NCBI RefSeq assembly: GCF_041080675.1
Contig: NZ_CP163520.1
Span: 1,488,001 to 1,552,000 of the forward strand
DNA: 64,000 bases
Direction of reading: 5' to 3'
DNA from: Streptomyces sp. cg36
GTDB taxonomy: Bacteria > Actinomycetota > Actinomycetes > Streptomycetales > Streptomycetaceae
Shown: positions 41,578-49,585 of the stretch, piece by piece
Layout: the number at the start of each line of letters is the position of its first letter
Position numbering within the stretch: the stretch's first letter is position 1
The notes under the pieces: generated by a model
Told to the model about the DNA's origin: nothing
Database searches by the model: none
Seen by the model: the letters and a program-made list of their open reading frames with translations, nothing else
Program-made: the position numbers and the translations under genes

Positions 41578-43026
41578 GTGATCGCTCCCCGTACCGCCAC
41601 CGCCCCGCCGCCCGGCCCGGCCGCGCCGCCCGCGCCCGGGACCGCCCGGCGCACGGCGCTGACCGCCGCCCTGCTGGCCGCGCTCGCCGCCGTGCTCGTC
41701 CTGACGTTCGTGGCCGACGGCTACTACGTCCACCCGGGCGCGCTCTCCTGGTGGTACCTGGGCTGCTGGCTCCTGTTCGCGACGGCGGCGTGGTCGCTGC
41801 GGCGGGTCCCGGCCCGCCACCGCGCGGGCCTGGTCCTGGCGGGCGGGGTGCTGGTCGCGGCGACCGGCCTCGCGGCGCCGCCGACCACCAGCACGGACAT
41901 GTTCCGCTACGCCTGGGACGGGCGGGTGCAGGCGGCCGGGATCTCGCCGTACGACCACGTACCGGCCGATCCGGCGCTGGCGCGGCTGCGCGACGGCTGG
42001 CTGTTCCCGGACGGCGCCGCCTGCGCGGGCCCGGACCGGGCCTCCCTCGGCGAGCCGGGCCGCTGCACCCGCCTCAACCGGCCCCGGGTGCACACCATTT
42101 ACCCGCCGGTGGCCGAGGCGTACTTCCTCGGGGTGCACGCGCTCTCGCCCGAGGGGGCCCGCCACAAGCCGTTCCAGGTGGGGGGCGCGGTGCTGGCGGT
42201 GGCCACCACGGGCGTGCTGCTGCTGGTGCTGCGGCGGCGCGGCGCGGACCCGGGGCGGGCCGCGTACTGGGCGTGGTGCCCGGCGGTGCCCATCGAGGCG
42301 GTGAACAACGCGCACGTGGACGGGCTGGCCGTGCTGTTCGCGGTGGCGGGGCTCGGCGCGGTCGCGGTGCGCCGCCGGGCGGCCGGCGGCGTGCTGATCG
42401 GCGCGGGGATCGCGGCGAAGATGCTGCCGGCGGTGGTGCTGCCGGGCGCCCTCGCGGGTGTGCTGGCGGGCCGCCGCCCCGACTGGCGGCGGGCGGCGGC
42501 GGTGCTCCTCCCGGCCGCCGCCTGCGTGGCCCTGGCCTACCTCCCCTACGTCCTCCTCTCGCACGCGTCCGTCTTCGGCTACCTCGGCGGGTACGCGAAG
42601 GAGGAGGGGTACGACGACGCCTCCGCGCGCAGCCGGTACGGGCTGCTGCGGCTGTTGCTGCCGGACGCCTGGGCGCTGCCCGCCGCGCTGCTCCTGATCG
42701 CGCTCGTGGTGCTGTACGTGCTGCGCCGGGGCGACCCGGAACGGCCCTGGAGCGGGGCGCTGTTGGTGCTGGGCTGGGCGTTCTGCCTGCTGACGCCCGG
42801 CTACTCGTGGTACGCGCTGCTGCTCGTCGCCCTGGTGGCGCTGGACGGCCGCTGGGAGTGGCTGGCGGTCGCGGCGGCCGGGGCCGTCTGCTACGTCACC
42901 GCGTGGGCGGTGCCGCACTCCTTCGACGTGGTCAGGACGAGTGCGTACGCGGTGGCGGCGGCGGTCGCGGCGGCCGGGTGGGCCGTGCGGCGCCGGGCAC
43001 TGTCACAGGCCCGGGTTACTGTCTGA
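41578..43026 (+). CDS. GT87-type polyprenol-phosphate mannosyltransferase-like membrane protein
   Basis: A 482-residue integral membrane glycosyltransferase of the GT-C fold. About ten hydrophobic segments are present, and the first extracytoplasmic loop contains TSTDMFRYAWDGRVQAAGISPY, with the acidic D-M-F-R-Y-x-W-D motif of the family. Later signatures are RVHTIYPPVAEAYF and NNAHVDGLAVLFAVAG. Such enzymes transfer sugars from polyprenyl-phosphate donors. GTG 41578 is preferred; the reading frame is open further upstream, so the start is uncertain. No ribosome site is evident. It completes the locus with GT2, DUF2064, epimerase and methyltransferase. Confidence 0.85.
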   Translation: MIAPRTATAPPPGPAAPPAPGTARRTALTAALLAALAAVLVLTFVADGYYVHPGALSWWYLGCWLLFATAAWSLRRVPARHRAGLVLAGGVLVAATGLAAPPTTSTDMFRYAWDGRVQAAGISPYDHVPADPALARLRDGWLFPDGAACAGPDRASLGEPGRCTRLNRPRVHTIYPPVAEAYFLGVHALSPEGARHKPFQVGGAVLAVATTGVLLLVLRRRGADPGRAAYWAWCPAVPIEAVNNAHVDGLAVLFAVAGLGAVAVRRRAAGGVLIGAGIAAKMLPAVVLPGALAGVLAGRRPDWRRAAAVLLPAAACVALAYLPYVLLSHASVFGYLGGYAKEEGYDDASARSRYGLLRLLLPDAWALPAALLLIALVVLYVLRRGDPERPWSGALLVLGWAFCLLTPGYSWYALLLVALVALDGRWEWLAVAAAGAVCYVTAWAVPHSFDVVRTSAYAVAAAVAAAGWAVRRRALSQARVTV

Positions 43027-43029
43027 GGC

Positions 43030-43836
43030 ATGACCGCAACTGCCGTGATCGAGACGCGGGTGGGGCCGATGCTGCGCGGCTGGCGCGAGCAGCGCAGGCT
43101 CAGCCAGCTGGAACTCGCGCTGCGCGCCGACTCCTCCGCGCGGCACATCAGCTTCATCGAGACCGGCCGGTCGCGGCCCAGCCAGGAGATGGTGCTGCGC
43201 CTCGCGGAGCACCTGGAGGTGCCGGTCCGCGAGCGCAACGCGCTGCTGCTGGCGGCGGGTTACGCGCCGCGGTTCACCGAGACGTCCCTCCAGGACCCGT
43301 CGATGGGCGCCCTGCGCGAGGGCATGGAGCAGCTGCTGCGGAGCTACGAGCCGTTCCCCGCGCTGATCGTCGACGGCACGTACACGGTCCTGGCGGCCAA
43401 CCGGGGCATCGCGATGCTCCTGGAGGGCGTGCCCGAGCGGCTGCTGGCCCCGCCGCTCAACGCGATGCGGCTGACCCTGCACCCGCAGGGCCTGGCGCCG
43501 CGCATCCGCAATCTGCGCCAGTGGCGCGGCCATCTGCTGGACCAGATGGAGCGTCAGATCGCCCTGCTGCGCTCGGACTCGCTGCGCGAGCTGTACGAGG
43601 AGGTCGCGGCCCACCCGGTGCCCGGACCGGACGAAGGGGACGACCTCCCCTCCCCCGCCGTCTGCCCCTTCGCGCTGCCGCTGCGCATCGAACACCGGGG
43701 CACGGTCCTGTCGTTCATATCGACGATCGCCACGTTCAACACGCCGCTGGACGTGACCGTCTCCGAGCTGGCCATCGAGACGTTCCTGCCGGCCGACCCG
43801 GAGACGTTCGCCCACCTGCGCTCGCTCACGCCGTAG
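43030..43836 (+). CDS. XRE regulator with MmyB-like ligand domain
   Basis: A 268-residue regulator. The HTH_XRE domain is at residues 10-70 (LRGWREQRRLSQLELALRAD, HISFIETGRSRPSQEMVLRL), followed by the MmyB-type ligand-binding domain from about 95 (YEPFPALIVDGTYTVLAANRG, IRNLRQWRGHLLDQM, ATFNTPLDVTVSELAIETFL). This family regulates oxidoreductases and is named after a methylenomycin regulator. ATG 43030 lies three bases after the mannosyltransferase stop, though a TACTGT box upstream suggests its own leaderless promoter. Its 3' end overlaps the converging SnoaL-like gene by 11 bases. Confidence 0.88.
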   Translation: MTATAVIETRVGPMLRGWREQRRLSQLELALRADSSARHISFIETGRSRPSQEMVLRLAEHLEVPVRERNALLLAAGYAPRFTETSLQDPSMGALREGMEQLLRSYEPFPALIVDGTYTVLAANRGIAMLLEGVPERLLAPPLNAMRLTLHPQGLAPRIRNLRQWRGHLLDQMERQIALLRSDSLRELYEEVAAHPVPGPDEGDDLPSPAVCPFALPLRIEHRGTVLSFISTIATFNTPLDVTVSELAIETFLPADPETFAHLRSLTP

Positions 43837-44206
43837 GCGGTACGCGGTCCAGGAAGCCGAGGACGGTCGCGATGCGGCCGTCGGCGGCGAGGGTGATGAC
43901 GTCGGACCCGGCGACCGGCGCGGAGCCGTCCGCGAGGGAGACCAGCTCCCAGCGGAACCGGGCGGTGTCGTGGTGCCCGTCGACGGCGCCTTCGAGTCGG
44001 AACTCATGGCCGGGGAAGAGGGCGTGGGCCCCGGCGATGACCTCGGCCAGCGCCGTGTGACCGGTGACGTCGGCCACCGGGTCGGTGTAGGTGCCGTCCT
44101 CGGTGAGCGCGGCCCCGACGGCCTTGACCGCGTCCTCGGCCGGGCCGGTGGCGTTCCACGCCTCGAAGTAGCGGGCGACGGCGGTCTCGTAGCGGTTCTC
44201 GGACAT
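43826..44206 (-). CDS. SnoaL-like / NTF2-fold protein
   Basis: A 126-residue soluble protein of the NTF2-like superfamily, with the pattern YFEAWNATGPAEDAVKAVGAALTEDGTYTDPVADVTGHTAL and later FRWELVSL and DVITLAADGRIATVLGFLD. SnoaL-like members are polyketide cyclases, isomerases or carriers of unknown ligand. ATG 44206 follows GGAGG about 10 bases upstream. The gene converges on the XRE/MmyB gene. MmyB-type regulators are often paired with an oxidoreductase or such a small ligand-binding protein, so the SnoaL-like gene may be their target. Confidence 0.85.
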   Translation of the reverse strand: MSENRYETAVARYFEAWNATGPAEDAVKAVGAALTEDGTYTDPVADVTGHTALAEVIAGAHALFPGHEFRLEGAVDGHHDTARFRWELVSLADGSAPVAGSDVITLAADGRIATVLGFLDRVPPTA

Positions 44207-44550
44207 GGGGAATCAGCCTCCGTGGAGAGTGGATCGCGGTGGTGGGAGCCGGGCCCCGGCCGGAGTGCGCCGCCCGGGACCCGATGGCTCCACCTTGCCC
44301 GGGAGGGGTGGCGGGGGTCGATTACGCGCGGGGTAATGGCCGCCCCCGCCCCTCGCGGGCCGATCGCCGCGGGGCCCGCGTCACCCGGATGCACGGCCCG
44401 TTCCGGAATATCCCCCTAATCGGTTAATTGCCCCTTTCGGGGACATTCCCCCGGCGGCACTCGGGGATACGTGACAGGCACACGACCGCACTCCCCTGGA
44501 GCACCCGCGTGGACCGCAGGCGTCTGCCCGGCAGGAGACAAGGAAGTCCC
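44207..44550. promoter_or_regulatory. divergent promoter region of rppA
   Basis: This 344-base gap lies between the divergent SnoaL-like gene and rppA. An AT-richer stretch at about 44402-44432 (GGAATATCCCCCTAATCGG...) precedes a CCCC-TTT-CGGGG hairpin at about 44432-44443 and a CCCCCGG/CTCGGGG pair. These could be promoter and operator elements of rppA, but no defined consensus can be assigned. Confidence 0.4.
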
Positions 44551-45627
44551 ATGGCCACCCTGTGCCGACCCGCAGTAGCCGTACCCGACCATGTGATCAC
44601 TCAGGAGGAGACGCTCGCGCTCGCCCGCCAGACGCACGCCGACCACCCCCAGCGGGACCTCGTCCTACGGCTCATCAAGAACACCGGCGTCCGGACCCGC
44701 CACCTGGTGCAGCCCATCGAGGAGACCCTGCGCCACCCCGGCTTCGAGGAGCGCAATCTGCTCTACCAGGCGGAGGCCAAGGCCCGGGTGCCCGAGGTGG
44801 TGCGCCGGGCGCTGGACCACGCCGAGGTGGACCCGGTCGACATCGACCTGATCGTCTACGTCTCCTGCACCGGCTTCATGATGCCGTCGCTGACCGCCTG
44901 GCTGATCAACAAGATGGGGTTCCGCACCGAGACCCGCCAGCTGCCCATCGCCCAGCTCGGCTGCGCCGCCGGGGGCGCGGCGATCAACCGCGCGCACGAC
45001 TTCTGCACGGCCTACCCGCGCTCCAACGTGCTGATCGTCTCCTGCGAGTTCTGCTCGCTCTGCTACCAGCCGACGGACCTGGGAGTGGGCTCGCTGCTCT
45101 CCAACGGTCTCTTCGGGGACGCCATCTCGGCGGCCGTGGTGCGCGGCGAGGGCGGCACCGGCATGCGCATCGAACGCAACGGCTCGCACCTGGTCCCCGA
45201 CACCGAGGACTGGATCTCGTACGCGGTGCGGGAGACCGGGTTCCACTTCCTGCTGGACAAGCGCGTCCCCGGCACCATGGAGATGCTGGCCCCGGCGCTC
45301 AAGTCGCTGGTCGCCCAGCACAGTTGGGAGATCCCGCAGATGGACTTCTTCATCGTCCACGCGGGCGGGCCGCGCATCCTGGACGACCTGTGCCACTTCC
45401 TGGAGCTGCCGCCGGAGATGTTCCGCTTCAGCCGGGCCACCCTCACCGAGCGCGGCAACATCGCCAGCTCGGTGGTCTTCGACGCGCTGGCCAGGCTCTT
45501 CGACGAGGGCGGCGCGGCGGACGGGGCGGGCGGGCTGATCGCCGGGTTCGGGCCCGGCATCACGGCCGAGACCGCGATCGGCCGCTGGCGCGCCGCGGCC
45601 CCGGCGACGGCCGCGCTGAGCAACTGA
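44551..45627 (+). CDS. rppA: 1,3,6,8-tetrahydroxynaphthalene synthase (type III PKS)
   Basis: RppA condenses five malonyl-CoA units and cyclises them to tetrahydroxynaphthalene, a precursor of melanin-like pigments and of prenylated naphthoquinones. The triad is exactly at family positions: Cys138 in QLGCAAGG, His270 in FIVHAGGPR and Asn303 in ERGNIASS. Cys106 and Tyr224, which tailor the RppA pocket, are also present. The 358-residue length is slightly short at the C-terminus. ATG 44551 follows AAGGAAGTCCC. The usual partner, a P450 (P450mel) that dimerises the product, is absent; a hydrolase converges instead. Confidence 0.95.
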   Translation: MATLCRPAVAVPDHVITQEETLALARQTHADHPQRDLVLRLIKNTGVRTRHLVQPIEETLRHPGFEERNLLYQAEAKARVPEVVRRALDHAEVDPVDIDLIVYVSCTGFMMPSLTAWLINKMGFRTETRQLPIAQLGCAAGGAAINRAHDFCTAYPRSNVLIVSCEFCSLCYQPTDLGVGSLLSNGLFGDAISAAVVRGEGGTGMRIERNGSHLVPDTEDWISYAVRETGFHFLLDKRVPGTMEMLAPALKSLVAQHSWEIPQMDFFIVHAGGPRILDDLCHFLELPPEMFRFSRATLTERGNIASSVVFDALARLFDEGGAADGAGGLIAGFGPGITAETAIGRWRAAAPATAALSN

Positions 45628-45670
45628 CCCGGCCCCCGCCCGACGCCCCCGAACGTGTTCGCGGGGGCAG

Positions 45671-45692
45671 GCGCCCGGCGCGCACCGGGCGC
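45671..45692. terminator. convergent GC-rich hairpin
   Basis: GCGCCCGG/CCGGGCGC with a 6-base loop is followed by further nested GGGCGCC repeats through 45750, between rppA and the converging peptidase gene. Confidence 0.5.
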
Positions 45693-45755
45693 CGGGCGGG
45701 GCGCCGGGCGCGGGCCGGGCACCCGGCATGGGCGGGGCCCGGACAGAGCGGGGTC

Positions 45756-47300
45756 TCAGTGCTCCGGGGGCGTCTCGCGGGCGCAGGACGCCCCCTCGGC
45801 GGGCAGGGTCCCGGCCAGCAGGAACGCGTCGGCCGCAGCCCGGACGCACTGCGACGCCGCATAGCCGCCGTGCCCCTCCCCCTCGTACGTCAGGACGACC
45901 CCCCGGCCCAGGCGGCGGGCGGTCTCCCCGGCCCACTGGTAGGGGGTGGCGGGGTCGCCCCGGGTGCCGACGAGCAGGACGGGCGGGGCGCCGGTCCGGT
46001 TGATGCGCCGGATGTAGTCGGTGCCCGCGGGCCAGCCCGTGCAGGAGACCGCCGCGGCCACCTGGTCCGGGCCGAACATCGGTGACGCCTTGGTGAACCT
46101 GTCCTCCAGCGAGGCGAGTTCGGCGGCCGGGTCCTTGGCGCGCGTGGGATCGTCGGCGCAGTTGACCGCCAGCAGCGCCTCCCTGCTGTTGTCGTCGGCG
46201 GCCCGCTCGCCGTTCTCGTCCTCGCCCGCGAACTCCTTGTTGATCCGGTCGAGGGCGGCCGGGTCGCCGGTGGCGCGCAGATCGGCGATGCCTTGGGCGA
46301 GCAGCGGCCAGAGCTGCTCGGCGTAGAGCGAGTCGGTGATCGAGGTGCGCAGGTCGGCGGCGGTGAAGTCGGCCCCGGACGCGGTCTTGGCCGGGGTGCG
46401 GTCGAGCCGGGCGACGGTGTCGTCCAGCGCCCCGGTGACGGCGGCGACCGTGGCGCCCAGCGGGCAGGTGGCGCCCTGCGCGGCGCAGTCGGCGAGGAAG
46501 GCGTCCAGGCCCTTCTGGAACGCGGTGGCCTGGGCGAGCGCGGACTGCGCGGCGTCGGCCGTCAGCGAGTCGACGGCGTCGAGCACCAGCCGCCCGGCGC
46601 GCCCGGGGAACTGGGCGGCGTAGACCGCGCCCAGCCGGGTGCCGTAGGAGATCCCGAAGTAGTTCAGCTTCCGGTCGCCCAGGGCCTGGCGCAGCACGTC
46701 GAGATCGCGGGAGGCGTTGATGGTGCCGACGTACGGGAGCACCTTGCCGGTGGCCGCCCGGCACTCCTCGGCGGTCCTGCGCGCCTGCGCCACCAGCTCC
46801 TTCCGCGCCTCGGCGGCATCGGCCGGAGGGTCGTCGGAGGAGTCCCCGCCGTCCCGTTCCGCCTCGGGCCCGCACCGCACGGGGGCGCTGCGGCCGACGC
46901 CCCGGGGGTCGAAGCTCACCCGGTCGTACGCGCGGGCCAGCGCGGCCGTGTCGGCGAGGAAGCCGCCGAGCCCCGTGAGGCCGGAGGCGCCGGGGCCGCC
47001 GAAGTTGAAGACCAGCGAGCCCTTGGGGGCGGCCCCCTCGGCCCCGGTCCCGGTCGCCCGCACCCGGGCCACCGCCAGCTCGATGGTGCCGTCGGCGGGC
47101 CGCGCGTAGTCGATGGGCACGGTCAGCCGGGCGCACCGCATCTCGGGTGGCGCGTCCTTCACGTCGCAGCCGCCCCAGGAGAGGCGCTGGCCGTAGAAGC
47201 GGGTCAGATCGGGCGGGCCGCCGTCGGCCCGTGCCGGGACCGCGAGGGCGAGCAGCGCCAGCGCGGCAGCGGCGGCGCCCGCGGTCGTGCGTGCGGCCAT
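45756..47300 (-). CDS. secreted alpha/beta hydrolase, tripeptidyl-aminopeptidase type
   Basis: A 514-residue exported hydrolase. The signal peptide is at residues 1-25 (AAAALALLALAVPARA). The oxyanion region NFGGPGASG (99-107), nucleophile Ser218 in FGISYGTRLG, acid Asp in VGTRGDPATPYQWA and His in YEGEGHGGY complete the triad. The C-terminal TAP-like domain with ASQCVRAAADAFL is characteristic of Streptomyces SlpD/E and Tap enzymes, which remove tripeptides from secreted proteins. ATG 47300 is chosen. There is no lipobox, so it is secreted rather than anchored. It lies downstream of an inverted repeat (47376-47402). Confidence 0.88.
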   Translation of the reverse strand: MAARTTAGAAAAALALLALAVPARADGGPPDLTRFYGQRLSWGGCDVKDAPPEMRCARLTVPIDYARPADGTIELAVARVRATGTGAEGAAPKGSLVFNFGGPGASGLTGLGGFLADTAALARAYDRVSFDPRGVGRSAPVRCGPEAERDGGDSSDDPPADAAEARKELVAQARRTAEECRAATGKVLPYVGTINASRDLDVLRQALGDRKLNYFGISYGTRLGAVYAAQFPGRAGRLVLDAVDSLTADAAQSALAQATAFQKGLDAFLADCAAQGATCPLGATVAAVTGALDDTVARLDRTPAKTASGADFTAADLRTSITDSLYAEQLWPLLAQGIADLRATGDPAALDRINKEFAGEDENGERAADDNSREALLAVNCADDPTRAKDPAAELASLEDRFTKASPMFGPDQVAAAVSCTGWPAGTDYIRRINRTGAPPVLLVGTRGDPATPYQWAGETARRLGRGVVLTYEGEGHGGYAASQCVRAAADAFLLAGTLPAEGASCARETPPEH

Positions 47301-47375
47301 GACGGCCCCTTCGCTCGGGGAGGCCCCCGCAGCAAACGTAAGCCGCCGAACGGAGTACCGCACGACGGCCCGCCC

Positions 47376-47402
47376 GCTGTCGTCACTTAGTGCGATGACA
47401 GC
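47376..47402. promoter_or_regulatory. inverted repeat upstream of the peptidase gene
   Basis: GCTGTC-N15-GACAGC encloses TCACTTAGTGCGATGA, itself partly symmetric. On the minus strand it lies just before a TACGTT box that could be the -10 of the peptidase gene, so it could be an operator. Confidence 0.4.
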
Positions 47403-47410
47403 AGGTCAGC

Positions 47411-47440
47411 GGGGCGGCGGCCGAGGAGGGCCGCCGCCCC
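47411..47440 (-). terminator. terminator of the 48-residue gene
   Basis: A perfect 12-bp stem, GGGGCGGCGGCC/GGCCGCCGCCCC, has loop GAGGAG. It lies just beyond the stop of the small gene that ends at 47457. Confidence 0.65.
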
Positions 47441-47456
47441 TCGACGGGAGACCGGA

Positions 47457-47603
47457 TCAGCGGCCTCGGCGGTCGGGCGACGGCTCGCCCTGCTCCTCCT
47501 CCGGTTCGGGCTCGGTGCGCTCGGTCGGCGCGGGGGCCGGGCTGATCCGGGCGGCTTCGGCGCGCAGCATCGCGTTGAGCGCCGCGAAGGGATCGATGGG
47601 CAT
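47457..47603 (-). CDS. small hypothetical protein, 48 aa
   Basis: This is a short gene. ATG 47603 follows a GAGGTGG ribosome site at good spacing. The protein begins MPIDPFAALNAMLRAEAARI, an amphipathic helix, and continues with a Pro- and Glu-rich tail (TERTEPEPEEEQGEPSPD). It has the third-position GC bias of a real gene, whereas the overlapping frames do not. It is soluble and acidic. Function unknown. It ends 4 bases before a clear terminator, which supports expression as a single small gene. Confidence 0.65.
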   Translation of the reverse strand: MPIDPFAALNAMLRAEAARISPAPAPTERTEPEPEEEQGEPSPDRRGR

Positions 47604-47665
47604 GGCTGAACCACCTCGCTGTGCTGGTGAGTTGACGTACCGCTGGCTCGTTCCGCTCGGAACGG

Positions 47666-48007
47666 TCAGCAGCGCAGCACCACACAGCGCGGGGGCGCGG
47701 GGGCGTCGGGCCGGGCGGGGGCGCGGCCGGGCCGGGCCGGACGCGGCGTCCGGGGCGCCCGCCGGGGGGCGGGGGCGGGGCGGTTCGCACGGGCGGCCCC
47801 GCGCGGCGGCAGCGGGGCCGCGGCGGTCGCGTCCGGCTGCTCCTCGCCCAGGGGCGCGGGCGCGGCCGACGACACGACCGAGGAGAGCGACCCGTGCTCC
47901 GCGGCCGGGGCCCCGGCGGCCTCGGCCGGGACCGCCCCGAGGAGCGCGCCCACCACGAGCAGCGCGACCAGGGCGCGGCGCAGGGCGGCGAGCAGAGCGG
48001 GCGGCAT
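47666..48007 (-). CDS. secreted Pro/Ala/Arg-rich small protein
   Basis: A 113-residue protein with a signal peptide at residues 1-31 (LRRALVALLVVGALLGAVPAEAAG). Its mature part is low-complexity, rich in Pro, Ala and Arg, and ends in a short Cys-containing tail, RCVVLRC. There is no recognisable domain. The high Pro and Arg content can also arise from GC-rich non-coding DNA, but the clear signal peptide, the ATG and the position upstream of a small coding gene argue for a real gene. Function unknown. Confidence 0.5.
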   Translation of the reverse strand: MPPALLAALRRALVALLVVGALLGAVPAEAAGAPAAEHGSLSSVVSSAAPAPLGEEQPDATAAAPLPPRGAARANRPAPAPRRAPRTPRPARPGRAPARPDAPAPPRCVVLRC

Positions 48008-48124
48008 GCGGTCATCGTGCCCGGGAACGGCCGTGACCTGCCCGGATCGCGGCGAGAACCGCTCTCCCGGGTGAACATCCGTCAGCGCACCCGGGGCCGT
48101 TCCCCCTTGGGGGTCACGCGGTGG

Positions 48125-49519
48125 TCAGGCGCGCGCGTCCTCGCGCTCGCGCGGCGCGGGCAGCTGCGGCGCCGGGCCGTCCGCGTCCTCGGCCCGGGCC
48201 TGCTTGCGGGCCGCGAGCAGCGCGTACACCAGCACGCCCGCGAAGAGGAACAGCACGCCCTGGTAGACCGCCTCGTAGCCGGATCCGGCGACCAGCCACA
48301 GCGAGAAGCCGGCGGCGAGCGCGGCCAGGACCGCGTCGCGGGTGAAGCGGGCGCCGTGGACGCGGTGGGCGCGGCCGGAGAAGAGGAAGTAGAGCTGGGC
48401 GGCGGTGGACAGGAGGTAGGGGACGGTCGCCGTGAAGGTGGTCACCAGGACCAGCATCTCGAAGACGCCCTTGGAGCCCACCGTGTAGTTGTAGACGGTC
48501 AGCGACGAGGCGAGGACGACCGTGACGAGGACTCCGGCGGTCGGGACGCCGCGGTTCTTGCGGGCGAAGACCTGCGGGAACAGTCCGTCGCGGGCCGCCG
48601 CGTACGGGGTCTGGGCGCTCAGCAGGGTCCAGCCGTTGAGGGCGCCGACCATGGAGACCAGGGCGGCGACGGCGACCGCGGTGCCGCCCCAGCCGCCGCC
48701 GAACATGGTGTCGACGGCGTCCGTGAAGGGCGCGGTGGAGTCGACCAGCCGGTCGTGCGGGACGGTGCCGAAGACGGAGAGCGTGCCCAGCAGGTAGATC
48801 AGGGCGGCGCCGATGGTGCCGAGGACGGTGGCGCGGCCGACGTTGCGGCGCGGGTCGCGCACCTCACCGGCGCTGACCGCGGCCGACTCCACGCCGAGGT
48901 AGCTGAAGAGCAGGATCGCGGCGGAGGCGGAGACCGCGCCCATCGGGCTCTGGCCGTCCGCCCGGAACGGCCCGAGGTTGGCGGGGTCGAAGAAGAAGAG
49001 CCCGCCGACCGCGACCAGCAGCAGCGGCGCGAACTTCAGCACCGTGGAGACCAGCTGGACCGCGCCCACGTACCGGGTGCCCGCGAAGTTGGCGAGCGCC
49101 GGGAGCCACTGCAGGGCCAGGGCCGCCGCGATGGTGGCCGCCTTGGACTCGTGCAGCGGTACGAGCACGTCGAGGTAGCCGACGGCCGCCACGGCCAGGG
49201 CCGCGTTGGAGACCCAGGTGGTGATCCAGTACGACCAGGCGGCGAGGAATCCGGCGAAGTCGCCGAACGCCTCGCGGGCGTAGACGTAGGGCCCGCCGGT
49301 CTTCGGCAGCCGTGCGGCCAGCCGGCCGAAGACCAGTGCCAGCGCGATCGCGCCGACGGTCAGCACCGCGAAGGCCAGCAGGCTGATGGTGCCGAAGGGC
49401 GCGACCGACGCCGGCAGGAGGAAGATCCCGCCGCCGATGATGTTGCCCATGACCAGAGCGGTCGCCACCGGCAGTCCGAATTGCCGGGCGTGCTTGCTCT
49501 GGGGTTCTTGCGTGGTCAT
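48125..49519 (-). CDS. amino-acid permease of the APC superfamily
   Basis: A 464-residue membrane transporter with about 12 helices. The N-terminal QFGLPVATALVMGNIIGGGIFLLPASV is the APC helix-1 signature with the broken-helix G-x-G. Further marks are RLAARLPKTGGPYVYAREAFG and LFSYLGVESAAVSAGEV. The pattern fits the arginine/agmatine or basic amino-acid antiporter group (AdiC/ArcD type). ATG 49519 is taken, with GAGAGAGGCG upstream. The substrate is inferred only from family resemblance. Its C-terminal tail is charged (EDADGPAPQLPAPRERED). Confidence 0.88.
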   Translation of the reverse strand: MTTQEPQSKHARQFGLPVATALVMGNIIGGGIFLLPASVAPFGTISLLAFAVLTVGAIALALVFGRLAARLPKTGGPYVYAREAFGDFAGFLAAWSYWITTWVSNAALAVAAVGYLDVLVPLHESKAATIAAALALQWLPALANFAGTRYVGAVQLVSTVLKFAPLLLVAVGGLFFFDPANLGPFRADGQSPMGAVSASAAILLFSYLGVESAAVSAGEVRDPRRNVGRATVLGTIGAALIYLLGTLSVFGTVPHDRLVDSTAPFTDAVDTMFGGGWGGTAVAVAALVSMVGALNGWTLLSAQTPYAAARDGLFPQVFARKNRGVPTAGVLVTVVLASSLTVYNYTVGSKGVFEMLVLVTTFTATVPYLLSTAAQLYFLFSGRAHRVHGARFTRDAVLAALAAGFSLWLVAGSGYEAVYQGVLFLFAGVLVYALLAARKQARAEDADGPAPQLPAPREREDARA

Positions 49520-49585
49520 GGGGTGGTGCGCCTCTCTCCGTGCCAAAACCCGTTCATGGTCGGATACGGAGAGCCGTGCTCAAAA

